Source: Holophagaceae bacterium
Lineage (GTDB): Bacteria; Acidobacteriota; Holophagae; Holophagales; Holophagaceae
Direction: 5' to 3'
Assembly: GCA_025353305.1 (NCBI GenBank)
Contig: JANXQX010000045.1
Location: 1 to 9,132, forward strand
Length of the DNA stretch: 9,132 nt
A model generated the notes under the pieces. It was not told the DNA's origin and searched no databases. It was given only the letters and a program-made list of their open reading frames with translations. Positions 1-7,243 of this stretch are shown here, piece after piece (position 1 is the first letter of the stretch; each line of letters opens with the position of its first letter). The position numbers were made by a program, and so were the translations under genes.

Positions 1-431
1 TAAGGCAGCTTCTTTTTCAGAAGGTCTTCAATTTCATTGAGGCGGGCCAGCACCAGGTCGGTCTCTGCGGCATTCCGCATAGCCGCCCGGTGGGCGGTCT
101 CGGCGTGGGCCTTGGCGCGCTTTGATTCCAGATGCTGTCCCACCATGATGAGGGGCATGAAGAGGAGCTGGACCAGTTTGGTGGCCCCCAGCAAGATCAG
201 GAAGGCCGGAAACGGATCGAACCGAAGGGGTTTCGGGCCGGCGCTGTTCCAAAGCATCCAGCCGAGGATCAAAATGCCGGCCGATACGAAAAAGCGGACG
301 TCCCCCGTGATGCCGGTGAAAGCTAGGGCAATGCGGTCCAACCGGGTGAGATGCTGGCGGTGCTGGTGCTCCGGGTGCTCAATGGGATATTGCTCCCTGA
401 TGGCCTGGAGACGTGCGTGGTGTTCGGACAT
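1..431 (-). CDS. DUF1003 family membrane protein, 3' end cut by window edge
   Basis: The reading frame begins with ATG at 431 and stays open to base 1, giving 143 residues plus the first two bases (TA) of what is probably the stop codon, so the protein is almost complete. Residues 29-142 fit the DUF1003 pattern: a helix around 45-62 ending in WxxWN-like WMLWN, the motif FDPFP at 71-75, a second hydrophobic helix at about 76-97, then a charged C-terminal helix ending in an EIEDLLKK segment. The function of DUF1003 is not known; it is an inner-membrane protein family with two helices. The first 28 residues are unusually His-rich (H4, H5, H19, H22, H24, H27), which may be a metal-binding cytoplasmic tail; that is inference. 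A strong Shine-Dalgarno lies four bases before the ATG. It is the last visible gene of the metal-efflux operon, 28 bases behind the secreted-protein gene. Confidence 0.8.
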   Translation of the reverse strand, partial: MSEHHARLQAIREQYPIEHPEHQHRQHLTRLDRIALAFTGITGDVRFFVSAGILILGWMLWNSAGPKPLRFDPFPAFLILLGATKLVQLLFMPLIMVGQHLESKRAKAHAETAHRAAMRNAAETDLVLARLNEIEDLLKKKLP

Positions 432-435
432 AGGC

Positions 436-442
436 CCTCCTC
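436..442 (-). promoter_or_regulatory. Strong ribosome binding site for the DUF1003 gene
   Basis: On the minus strand the sequence reads GAGGAGG followed by four bases and ATG at 431. It supports this start and suggests the DUF1003 gene is translated efficiently on its own rather than only by coupling. Confidence 0.7.
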
Positions 443-459
443 AGCGATCTAGCCGCCAC

Positions 460-1206
460 TCAGCGGGGTTGGAGGCGGATCTCTTTACGCGCCGACACGG
501 ACTCGCCGTCATCGGTTTGGGTCTCTTCGGTGCTCCGGTCCACCGCGAGGAGCCGATCCTGCACGGCTGCGTAATGCGTGCGCATTTTTGAGCCGCCTGA
601 ATAATTTCCAAAGATCCGTCCGCGGCGCCCCGAGTAGGTCGAGACGGATTCGCTGGCGATGGGCAGACCCTCTGCATTCACCCATATTTTCAGCGACGCG
701 TCACTGCGGATGAGCCTGGACCGCACGGAGGACGGCAGCCGCTGGGCGAAGGTGAACGTCAACAGGCGAGCGGGCTTGCCTTCATAGGCCACGGAGGATT
801 CCGAAACGAACTTGCTGTCCTCCAGAAGCCCTTCCAGGATTCCGGATTGGTTCACCAGATGGCTCAGGCGGCCTGGATCAAGGTCTTTCATGGCTTCCCG
901 GAGAGGCGTCGCGGACTTGGAATCATGGTCATGGGCTCGCGCTTCTTCGTTCACGCGGCGGGCATCCTTGGCATCCCAGATCATTTTCAGCGACTGGAGG
1001 TCTTCAATGACATCCACGGTGACTTGGGCGTTGCTGATTGCTGGCGCTCCATGGCGGCTGGCCTCCCGATTGGTCTGGTAGCGCAGCTGGACTTGGATCG
1101 GCGACCGTCCGGGAAAGCGGGAGAGCGAGGATTTCAGATCGGACAGGGCGTCCGCGTGCAGCGACAAGGCCGATGCGAGGAGGAGCGTGATTGAAGCGAG
1201 GCGCAT
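460..1206 (-). CDS. Secreted protein of unknown function in metal-efflux operon
   Basis: This 248-residue protein has a typical signal peptide (residues 1-20: basic start, LLL-rich core, HADA cleavage site), so it should be exported to the periplasm or beyond. I do not recognise the family with certainty. The mature part has alternating short strands and charged turns: strands near 37-43 and 61-70, a helical charged middle (75-130), then strands at 146-155, 171-185 and 214-222. The stretch KIWVNAEGLPIASES (173-187) recalls proteins with a LolA/RseB-like half-barrel, where a strand is followed by a GLP turn; this is a weak resemblance only. The ATG is preceded by GGAG at a suitable distance. 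It sits 27 bases after the PII gene and 28 before the DUF1003 gene, with no terminator seen on either side, so it is probably cotranscribed with the pump. A role in the envelope response to metal is inferred from place only. Confidence 0.72.
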   Translation of the reverse strand: MRLASITLLLASALSLHADALSDLKSSLSRFPGRSPIQVQLRYQTNREASRHGAPAISNAQVTVDVIEDLQSLKMIWDAKDARRVNEEARAHDHDSKSATPLREAMKDLDPGRLSHLVNQSGILEGLLEDSKFVSESSVAYEGKPARLLTFTFAQRLPSSVRSRLIRSDASLKIWVNAEGLPIASESVSTYSGRRGRIFGNYSGGSKMRTHYAAVQDRLLAVDRSTEETQTDDGESVSARKEIRLQPR

Positions 1207-1233
1207 GGCGTTCTCCAGATGAAGGCGGTGGAA

Positions 1234-1587
1234 TCAGTGTTGGGACGGGCCAAGGGCGTTGGGCCCCCGCTCGCCGGTCATGAGGCGCATAACATCCAGG
1301 ACCGGAAGCACGAAGACTTTGCCGTCCCCGGCCTTGCCTGTGTGGAGCACCTCGAAGAGCGTTTTCAGAAGGTCCTCGACCTCATCTTCATGGCACACCA
1401 ATTCGATCCTGAGCTTGGCCGTGAGTTCCACGCCAAGGTGGTCCTGATGCTGGGGATGCCCGGCGTCATGCTCCTGGCCAAAGCCTTCGCATCGTGAAAC
1501 GGAAAGGCCCTGGACATGATGGTCCCCGAGGGCGTCGATGAGCGCATCGAGGCGGCCGGCGCGGATGAAGGCTAGGAGGAGCCGCAT
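1234..1587 (-). CDS. PII-superfamily signalling protein linked to metal RND pump
   Basis: This 117-residue protein matches PII (GlnB/GlnK) over its whole length. Visible landmarks, which fall at the same numbers as in E. coli GlnB, are GFG at 35-37, K58, the B-loop TGKAGDGK at 83-90 for ATP/ADP phosphates, and R101 with TGE at 104-106. Departures are clear: R38 is Gln, Q39 (Mg-ATP and 2-oxoglutarate site) is Glu, R103 is Met, and the T-loop has no tyrosine, so uridylylation at Tyr51 is impossible. Instead the T-loop carries QEHDAGHPQHQDH (38-50) with four His and two Asp. A distinct PII subgroup encoded beside heavy-metal RND pumps has been described, and this fits it. It probably senses adenine nucleotides and perhaps metal, and may bind the pump; neither is proven. 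The ATG follows the pump stop codon by one base, with GGAG seven bases upstream, so translation is likely coupled. Confidence 0.88.
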   Translation of the reverse strand: MRLLLAFIRAGRLDALIDALGDHHVQGLSVSRCEGFGQEHDAGHPQHQDHLGVELTAKLRIELVCHEDEVEDLLKTLFEVLHTGKAGDGKVFVLPVLDVMRLMTGERGPNALGPSQH

Positions 1588-1588
1588 G

Positions 1589-4500
1589 TCAGTACTCCGC
1601 TTTCTCGCGCTCGAACAGCGCGTAGAGGAGGGGCAGGACGAAGAGTGTCAACAGGGTGGCCGTGATGAGGCCTCCGACGATGACCACCGCGAAGGGTCGC
1701 GACGTCTCGGCGCCCACTTCATGGGAAAGGGCCGCGGGCAGCAGGCCCAGGCCCGCCATCGTGGCGGTCATCACCACCGGCCGCATGCGGGAGAAAGCGC
1801 CCTCCCGGATGGCCTTGGCCTGCTCCAGTCCCGCCATCTGGAGGTCGCGGATGCGTCCCACCATCAGGACGCCATTTTGCACCGCCACGCCGAAAAGCGC
1901 GATGAACCCCACCAGCGAAGCTACGGAGAGTGAGAGGCCCGCGAGGGGGAGCGCGACCAATCCGCCGACCGCCGCGAAAGGAACATTCAGCAGGATGAGC
2001 AGTGCGATCCGGGGTGAATCGAAGGCCAGGAAGAGCAGGAAAAATATCAGCAGCAGCGTGAAAGGCACCACCAGCATGAGCCGTTTCACCGCTCGTTGCT
2101 GGTTCTCGAAGGACCCGGTCCACTCGAGGCGATAGCCCGGCGGGAGCTGCACCGCCGCAAGCACTTTCTGCTGGGCTTCCGCGACTAAAGAACCGAGATC
2201 CCGATTGTCGACGGAGAGTTTCACCGCGATGCGGCGAGCGTTCTCCTCCCGGAAGACCCTCGCGAAACCCGGGGCCACCTGGACGGAGGCCAGAGAACCC
2301 AGGGTGAACTTTTCGCCCGCCGGTCCGAGCACTGGAATGCCGCGGATCGCCTCGAGATCGGAGACCGAACGGGGCGCCATTTTCACCACCAGATCGAAGG
2401 TGCGTTCGCCTTCCAAGACTTTCGTCGCGACGGATCCGCCCAAGGCTGTCTCGATGACCGCCTGGACATCCGCGACCGAGAGGCCCGCCCTCCCGATGGC
2501 GGCGCGATCCACTTTCACCTGGACCTGGGGCTGTCCGGCGAGCCGCTCGGCCGCCACGTCCGCGGCTCCGGGAACCGTCTTCACGATCTTGGCGATGCGG
2601 TCCGCCAGCGACTGGAGCTGCGCCGGATCAGGGCCGGACAGCTTGACGCTGAGTTCGCTCTTGATGCCCGATACCGCTTCATTCACGTTGTCCTCGATGA
2701 CCTGGCTGACGGAGATCTCGATGCCCGGGATCGCCGCAAGCTTTTTCCGGATGGCATCGGAAAGGCCTTCCCGGTCCTTGGCGGTGGTCCACGCGCTTCG
2801 AGGTTTCAGGTCCACCGAGAATTCGGCTGTCTCGAAACCGTTCACGTCGGTGCCGTCATCGGGCCGGCCGAGTTGGCTCACCACCGACTTGACCTCGGGG
2901 AAACTACCGAGCATTTGACGGGCCTGTGAAACCACCCGGCCGGCCTCGGTCGGCGAGATCGCGCCCGGCATCGTGATGCGGACCCAGAGCGCGCCCTCAT
3001 CGAGTTTCGGAAGGAATTCCGAGCCCAGCAGGCCTCCCACGATGGTCGCGGCCGCGAGCGCTCCGACGGAAATCGCCATGAAGCGCTTTCGGTGGGCCAG
3101 GACGAAATCCAAAGCCGGACGGTAAAGCGCGTCCAGTTTCCGCACGACCCAGGATTCGTGCTGGCTGTGCCCCTTCTTCAACGCGAAACTTGCAAGGGTA
3201 GGGACCACCAGGATGGCCAGCAGGGTTCCCGCCAAAAGTGCGAAGGTCAAAGTGCTGGCCATGGGCTTGAAGATCTTCCCTTCCACGCGCTGCATGGTGT
3301 AGAGGGGGATGAAGGCCGCGAGCAGGATGGCTTTTGAAAAGAGGATGGGCCTGCCCATTTCCGAGACCGATTGGGTGATGGCCGCGGTGATGCTCCGAAG
3401 CCTCGCTCCGCGCTCTTCGATGATCCTAAGCAGGTTTTCGATGATCACCACGGCGGAGTCCACGATGATTCCGAAATCAACGGCGCCCATGGAGATCAGG
3501 TTCGCGGGGATGCCCCTCAGATCCAGGAAGAGGAACGCGCCGAGCAGCGCGAGGGGCACCACGGCCGCGACGATGAGGGCCGAACGCCAATTGCCGAGGC
3601 CCAGGAACAGGATGAGCACCGCCAGCACCAGGAGGATCCCTTCGGCCATGTTCTTGCGGACGGTATGCAGGGTGCGGTCGATGAGTTCCGTGCGGTCGTA
3701 GTGGGGGAGGATCTTCACGCCTGGCGGGAGTTCGCGCGCATTCAGATCGGCCACCTTGGCGCGCACCAGGTCCAGCACGGCGAGGGCGTTTTCGCCCTTC
3801 CGCAACAGGACGATTCCCTGCACCACATCGTCCTGGTCTCCGGATCCCGGCAGGTATTTCCCGACCCGGCCCAGGCGGATGGCGGCGCCCAGTTTGACTT
3901 CTCCCACATCGCGGATGAGCACCGGCGTCCCCGTCCGGCTCGCGATCGCGATGTGGGCGATGTCCTCGGGATTCTGGACCAGCCCGAGCCCGCGCACCAC
4001 GTACATCTCGCTGCCATGTTCGATATAAGCGCCTCCGGCGTTCTTGTTGCCGTTGGCGAGAGCGTCCAGCACCTGCCGCAGCGAAAGCCCGTAGGACTTC
4101 AGTTTCAGCGGGTCCACCTGCACCTGGTACTGCTTGGTGGGGCCGCCGAATCCGACCACGTCCACCACGCCGGGCACCGTGCGCAGCTTGCGCTCCACCA
4201 CCCAATCCTCCAGGGCCTTCAACTCCAGCAGTGAGAATCCAGGGGGCGCCTTCAGAGTGTAGCGGTAGATCTCGCCCACCGGCGTGGAGTCAGGGCTCAG
4301 GCTAGGCTGGGCCCCCGCTGGCATATCCACCGCCTGGAGCCGCTCGAAGGCCTGGCTGCGCACGTAGGCGCCATCCGCGTCGTCTTCGAAGACGATGGTC
4401 ACCACCGAGAGCCCGAAGAGCGAGATGGAGCGCATGGAAGCCCGTTTGGGAATCCCGTTCATTTGGTTCTCGACGGGGATGGTGATGAGCTGCTCGACCT

Positions 4501-4678
4501 CCTCCGCCGCATGGCCCGGGAAGAGCGTGATGATCTGGACTTGCACGTTGGTCACATCCGGATACGCCTCCACCGGCAGCCGCAGGAAGGCCAAGGCGCC
4601 TGCGAAAGCGAACACAGCCAGGGCCGCCAGGACCACCAGGCGGTTTCTCAGGGCGTACAGCGTCAGGGCCCGCAGCAT
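1589..4678 (-). CDS. czcA: Heavy-metal efflux RND pump, CzcA/CusA family
   Basis: A full-length (1029 residues) inner-membrane proton/metal antiporter. It shows the usual plan: transmembrane helix 1 (about 11-31), a large periplasmic loop with PVEAYPDV (35-42), helices 2-6 (about 345-498), a second periplasmic loop, and helices 8-12 (about 868-1022). The helix-4 signature DFGIIVDSAVVIIEN (401-415) keeps the proton-relay acids D401, D407 and E414, matching D402, D408 and E415 of Cupriavidus CzcA. This pattern is that of divalent-cation pumps; the Cu/Ag-type helix-4 motif is absent, and CusA Met573 has no methionine counterpart near EGALWV (561-566). Substrate is therefore likely Zn, Co, Cd or Ni, but which is unknown. 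Ser replaces the more common Gly after D407. The porter segment with VNEAVSGIKSE (665-675) is also typical. The start ATG abuts the adaptor's TAG with no gap. It forms the core of a tripartite pump with the two upstream genes. Confidence 0.95.
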   Translation of the reverse strand: MLRALTLYALRNRLVVLAALAVFAFAGALAFLRLPVEAYPDVTNVQVQIITLFPGHAAEEVEQLITIPVENQMNGIPKRASMRSISLFGLSVVTIVFEDDADGAYVRSQAFERLQAVDMPAGAQPSLSPDSTPVGEIYRYTLKAPPGFSLLELKALEDWVVERKLRTVPGVVDVVGFGGPTKQYQVQVDPLKLKSYGLSLRQVLDALANGNKNAGGAYIEHGSEMYVVRGLGLVQNPEDIAHIAIASRTGTPVLIRDVGEVKLGAAIRLGRVGKYLPGSGDQDDVVQGIVLLRKGENALAVLDLVRAKVADLNARELPPGVKILPHYDRTELIDRTLHTVRKNMAEGILLVLAVLILFLGLGNWRSALIVAAVVPLALLGAFLFLDLRGIPANLISMGAVDFGIIVDSAVVIIENLLRIIEERGARLRSITAAITQSVSEMGRPILFSKAILLAAFIPLYTMQRVEGKIFKPMASTLTFALLAGTLLAILVVPTLASFALKKGHSQHESWVVRKLDALYRPALDFVLAHRKRFMAISVGALAAATIVGGLLGSEFLPKLDEGALWVRITMPGAISPTEAGRVVSQARQMLGSFPEVKSVVSQLGRPDDGTDVNGFETAEFSVDLKPRSAWTTAKDREGLSDAIRKKLAAIPGIEISVSQVIEDNVNEAVSGIKSELSVKLSGPDPAQLQSLADRIAKIVKTVPGAADVAAERLAGQPQVQVKVDRAAIGRAGLSVADVQAVIETALGGSVATKVLEGERTFDLVVKMAPRSVSDLEAIRGIPVLGPAGEKFTLGSLASVQVAPGFARVFREENARRIAVKLSVDNRDLGSLVAEAQQKVLAAVQLPPGYRLEWTGSFENQQRAVKRLMLVVPFTLLLIFFLLFLAFDSPRIALLILLNVPFAAVGGLVALPLAGLSLSVASLVGFIALFGVAVQNGVLMVGRIRDLQMAGLEQAKAIREGAFSRMRPVVMTATMAGLGLLPAALSHEVGAETSRPFAVVIVGGLITATLLTLFVLPLLYALFEREKAEY

Positions 4679-5785
4679 CTAGTTCTTCCCGGCGAGGAGC
4701 TGCTGGAGGAGGAGGCTGCCCTCCGTCACCACGGACTGCCCCTCCTTCAACCCTTCGATCACTTCGCTGCGCCCGTTTTGTTCGGGGCCCAGGCGCACGG
4801 CCTGGCGGCGGTAGGCGCCATTGGCTTCGGCCACGAACACATAGGAGGCGTTCCCCTCGCTGACCGCCGCGCCTGACGGAATGAAAATCGTGCTGCCGGC
4901 GTCGCTGTCGCCCAGCTCGGCTTCCACATACATCTCCGCCTTCAGCCGGTGGCCGGGATTGGCGATGCTGCCGCGCGCCTTCAGCGTCCGGGTGATGGAA
5001 TCCAGCGTGTCGCCGACGATGTCGAGGGTGCCGGGGAAGGCCTCCCCGGGCCAGGCCGAGCTGTGGACCTTGAGCTTCATTCCGCGGTGCAGCAGCGGCA
5101 GGGTTTGTTCGGTCGCATCCAACAGGACCCATAGGCGGCTGGGATCCGAAATCACCCACAGCGCGGACTGCGCGTCGGGGCGCACCTCCTGCCCGGGATT
5201 GATCGCGCGATCGACCACGACTCCCGAGAGGGGGCTGCGGAGGCCGAAACGCTGGTCCACGCCTTTCCCTCCGCCATAAAGAGAGAGCCGTGTCTGGGTC
5301 CGCAGCTGTTCCGCCTGGGCCCGGTCCAAGTCGCCCTCCGCCGATTCAAAATCTTTTTTCGGCGCGGCGCCGTGCTCGAGCAGAGCCTGGACGCGCGCGA
5401 GGTTGCGTTCTGCGGCGCGCAGATCCGTGGCCGCGCGGACAGCGTCGCTCTGGGCCTGGCCCAGATCGGGTGATTCGATGTCAGCGAGGATCTGACCCTT
5501 GGCGACGCTTTGGCCCACGTTCGCGCAGAGCTTGGTCACGCGCCCCAGAACGGGCGAGAACACGCGTACGGTGGCTTCCTCATTCCAGACCAGCCGGCCC
5601 GTCAGGCGCAGCCCCTGGCGCGGACCCCGCACCACGGGCAGCACGGTCAGAGAAGTCCCGCCAGACGGAAACGCCACGCGGTCCCCCTGAACGACCGGTG
5701 CGGCAGCCGCGGCTTCCCGCAGCTGGCGACCGCAGCCGAGAATCCCAAGACAAACGAGAAAAATGAAAGTGCGTGGTTGAGCCAT
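4679..5785 (-). CDS. czcB: Periplasmic adaptor of metal RND pump, CzcB/CusB family
   Basis: A 368-residue membrane-fusion protein that links the inner-membrane pump to the outer-membrane channel. The N-terminus is a signal sequence ending ILGCG with Cys18 as a likely lipidation site, so it is probably a lipoprotein; Leu at -2 makes the lipobox slightly atypical. The two lipoyl half-motifs are at about 76-108 (SPVLGRV...VGQSVAKGQ) and 181-213 (LRSPLSGVV...PGQEV). Between them lies an alpha-helical hairpin (109-170) rich in Ala, Arg and Gln. A beta-barrel follows (214-293, containing TRTLKARGSIANPGHRLK) and then a membrane-proximal domain (300-368). No Met-rich or His-rich metal-binding extension is seen, unlike CusB. 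The ATG lies two bases after the stop of the channel gene, and its own TAG touches the pump ATG, indicating tight translational coupling. Confidence 0.93.
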   Translation of the reverse strand: MAQPRTFIFLVCLGILGCGRQLREAAAAAPVVQGDRVAFPSGGTSLTVLPVVRGPRQGLRLTGRLVWNEEATVRVFSPVLGRVTKLCANVGQSVAKGQILADIESPDLGQAQSDAVRAATDLRAAERNLARVQALLEHGAAPKKDFESAEGDLDRAQAEQLRTQTRLSLYGGGKGVDQRFGLRSPLSGVVVDRAINPGQEVRPDAQSALWVISDPSRLWVLLDATEQTLPLLHRGMKLKVHSSAWPGEAFPGTLDIVGDTLDSITRTLKARGSIANPGHRLKAEMYVEAELGDSDAGSTIFIPSGAAVSEGNASYVFVAEANGAYRRQAVRLGPEQNGRSEVIEGLKEGQSVVTEGSLLLQQLLAGKN

Positions 5786-5787
5786 GG

Positions 5788-7068
5788 TCAGTCCCGGAAA
5801 AGAGATTGGTTCAGCGCGGCGGCGAGATCCGCTGTGGCCGACAGGGCATCCGCGTGGGCCTGGGCCGCGGCGAGGGCCACTTCGTTGGCGCTTCGCTCCG
5901 CCTCCAGGAGTTCAAGCAGCGAGGCGGCGCCTTGGCGATAAGCGAAAGTCACGCTTTCACGGACGGCCAAGGCTTTCGGGAGGATGACATCCCGATAGCT
6001 GATGAGCCGCTCCTCGGCTGAGCGATAGCTCGCCCGCGCCAGGGCTTGCTCGGAGGCCACCCGGGCCTCGATCCGGGCCAGGTCTCTCGCGGCTTGGTCC
6101 CGGGCCAGGCCCGACGCGGCGATGGCGCCGCGATTACGGTTCCAAAGCGGGAGATTGAAGCCAACTCCGAGGCCGATGCTGTTCCGCTGATCCGGGGGCT
6201 GGTGGTCGTAGGAGACCGAGAAGGTCAGGTCCGGCACGCGCTGGGCTTTTTGGAACCCGAGATCAGCCTCGGCCTTCTTCAACGCGGCTTCCCCGGCTTG
6301 GATATCGGGGCGGGATCTGACTGCGATTTCCTCGGGACTCCGGATGGAATCATGTAGATCCTTCAATGCTTCAGCGGGAATCCACTGGCCAGCGGGCTCC
6401 TTCTCGCCGAGCAGCGTATCCAGGGCGATGCGGGCGTTGAGGGCCGCCAGATCGGCTCCCCGGGCATCGGCCTCGAAGCGCGCGGCTGCGCCCTCCACCT
6501 GCTTCAATTCCGACGCTGAAATGTCTCCAGCCTCGAACCGCCTCGCCGCGATGTCAGCGGTTGTCTTGAGGGAAGCCGAGGCCTTGGCCAGCGAAGCCGC
6601 ATTCGCGTAGGTCATGGCGACCGCGACGTAACCTTTCACCACGGCGTTGTCGAGCAACCGTCGCGCATCCTCGAAGCGGGCGCGCGATGTCTCCATCCCA
6701 CGGAGCGCGGATTCCTGCCTCAGCCCCCTCTTGTTTCCCAGTTCGATGAGTTGGCTCACCGCCAAATTCGTGTCGTGGCCGCGGTCCCAGAACCCGTTGC
6801 CGAGATAAGTGCCATTGGGCGTGTGGTCCGTGTTGATCTTGCTGATCAAAAGGTTGACCGATGGATTGGGAAATTCTTTCGCAACGATGCGCTGGGCTTC
6901 GGCTTGATCGAGATCGCTCTTCGCCGCGAGGAGGTCCCAATTGCGCGAGAAAGCAAACTGCCTGGCCTCCTTGAGGGTCATCATCCGGGGTGCCGGATCC
7001 TCGGCGAAACCAGGGTTGAGGGCCAACAGGATGCAGGGCATCCAAGTAAAAGAGACATAGCGACGCAC
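5788..7068 (-). CDS. czcC: TolC-family outer-membrane channel of metal efflux pump
   Basis: A 426-residue outer-membrane factor that forms the trimeric exit duct. Residues 1-22 form a signal peptide ending GFA before EDP; no lipobox is seen, unlike CusC. Two OEP repeats follow: the first with TLKEARQFAF (31-40), FPNPSV and VSQLIEL, the second with SRPDIQAGEAAL, QRVPDLTFSV and the CzcC/CusC-like LPLWNRNRG turn that opens a long helix. The start is GTG at 7068: an in-frame stop lies five codons upstream, and the next ATG (codon 10) would destroy the signal peptide. Ribosome-site matches are modest (AGG five bases, GAGG eleven bases before GTG). It is the first gene of the leftward operon, so its promoter should lie in 7069-7243. 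The protein is named from family likeness and its place beside adaptor and pump. Confidence 0.93.
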   Translation of the reverse strand: MRRYVSFTWMPCILLALNPGFAEDPAPRMMTLKEARQFAFSRNWDLLAAKSDLDQAEAQRIVAKEFPNPSVNLLISKINTDHTPNGTYLGNGFWDRGHDTNLAVSQLIELGNKRGLRQESALRGMETSRARFEDARRLLDNAVVKGYVAVAMTYANAASLAKASASLKTTADIAARRFEAGDISASELKQVEGAAARFEADARGADLAALNARIALDTLLGEKEPAGQWIPAEALKDLHDSIRSPEEIAVRSRPDIQAGEAALKKAEADLGFQKAQRVPDLTFSVSYDHQPPDQRNSIGLGVGFNLPLWNRNRGAIAASGLARDQAARDLARIEARVASEQALARASYRSAEERLISYRDVILPKALAVRESVTFAYRQGAASLLELLEAERSANEVALAAAQAHADALSATADLAAALNQSLFRD

Positions 7069-7139
7069 GGGGCCTGGACCTCAAGGATCGGGGTTGGATG
7101 AGCAGGCATCGCACGGAACGCGTCACCTGGTTGAGATCA

Positions 7140-7150
7140 AGCCTAAGGCT
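7140..7150. repeat. Short perfect inverted repeat in divergent promoter region
   Basis: AGCCT-A-AGGCT is an 11-base perfect palindrome around one central base. It is short enough to arise by chance, but its place in the divergent intergenic region makes it a candidate operator. Confidence 0.35.
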
Positions 7151-7154
7151 CTTC

Positions 7155-7166
7155 CGGAGTGCTCCG
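7155..7166. repeat. Second short inverted repeat in divergent promoter region
   Basis: CGGAG-TG-CTCCG is a perfect 5-2-5 inverted repeat starting four bases after the previous palindrome. The pair could form operator half-sites or a small hairpin in either leader RNA. No known regulator motif is matched. Confidence 0.35.
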
Positions 7167-7243
7167 CACGCTCCAGCCCAGATCTTTATGGAATTTTTAT
7201 CCATGCTGCCAGAGGGAGACCGTGGGATAACGGGGTTGTGCCA

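Larger units (their letters stand above)
7069..7243. promoter_or_regulatory. Divergent intergenic region between metal operon and kdpDE
   Basis: This 175-base gap separates the GTG of the channel gene (leftward) from the ATG of the sensor kinase (rightward), so it must hold the promoter of the kinase gene and probably that of the efflux operon. The only AT-rich patch is at about 7180-7205 and is a reasonable place for a -10 element on either strand, but I find no convincing -35/-10 pair. Two short perfect inverted repeats lie at 7140-7150 and 7155-7166. No coding sequence is supported here. Confidence 0.6.

Noticed and set aside
37..591. Plus-strand open frame of 184 codons at the left end
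   Set aside because: Antisense to the DUF1003 gene and the end of the secreted-protein gene, with composition typical of a shadow frame.
3371..4234. Plus-strand open frame of 287 codons inside the pump gene
   Set aside because: Lies fully antisense to czcA and is His/Asp/Gln-rich with no domain; long antisense frames are expected in GC-rich genes.
6554..7204. Minus-strand open frame of 216 codons overlapping the channel gene start
   Set aside because: Most of it is a shadow of the TolC-family gene in another frame; its protein has the Arg/Pro-rich look of an out-of-frame translation and no family features.
7094..7243. N-terminal extension of the kinase from a TTG at 7094
   Set aside because: The extra 50 residues show no KdpD likeness and lie in the divergent promoter region; the ATG at 7244 directly precedes the DUF4118 domain.
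7224..7243. Possible sigma-54 promoter on the minus strand (TGGCAC)
   Set aside because: The -24-like TGGCAC is present but no GC-containing -12 element lies at the required spacing.
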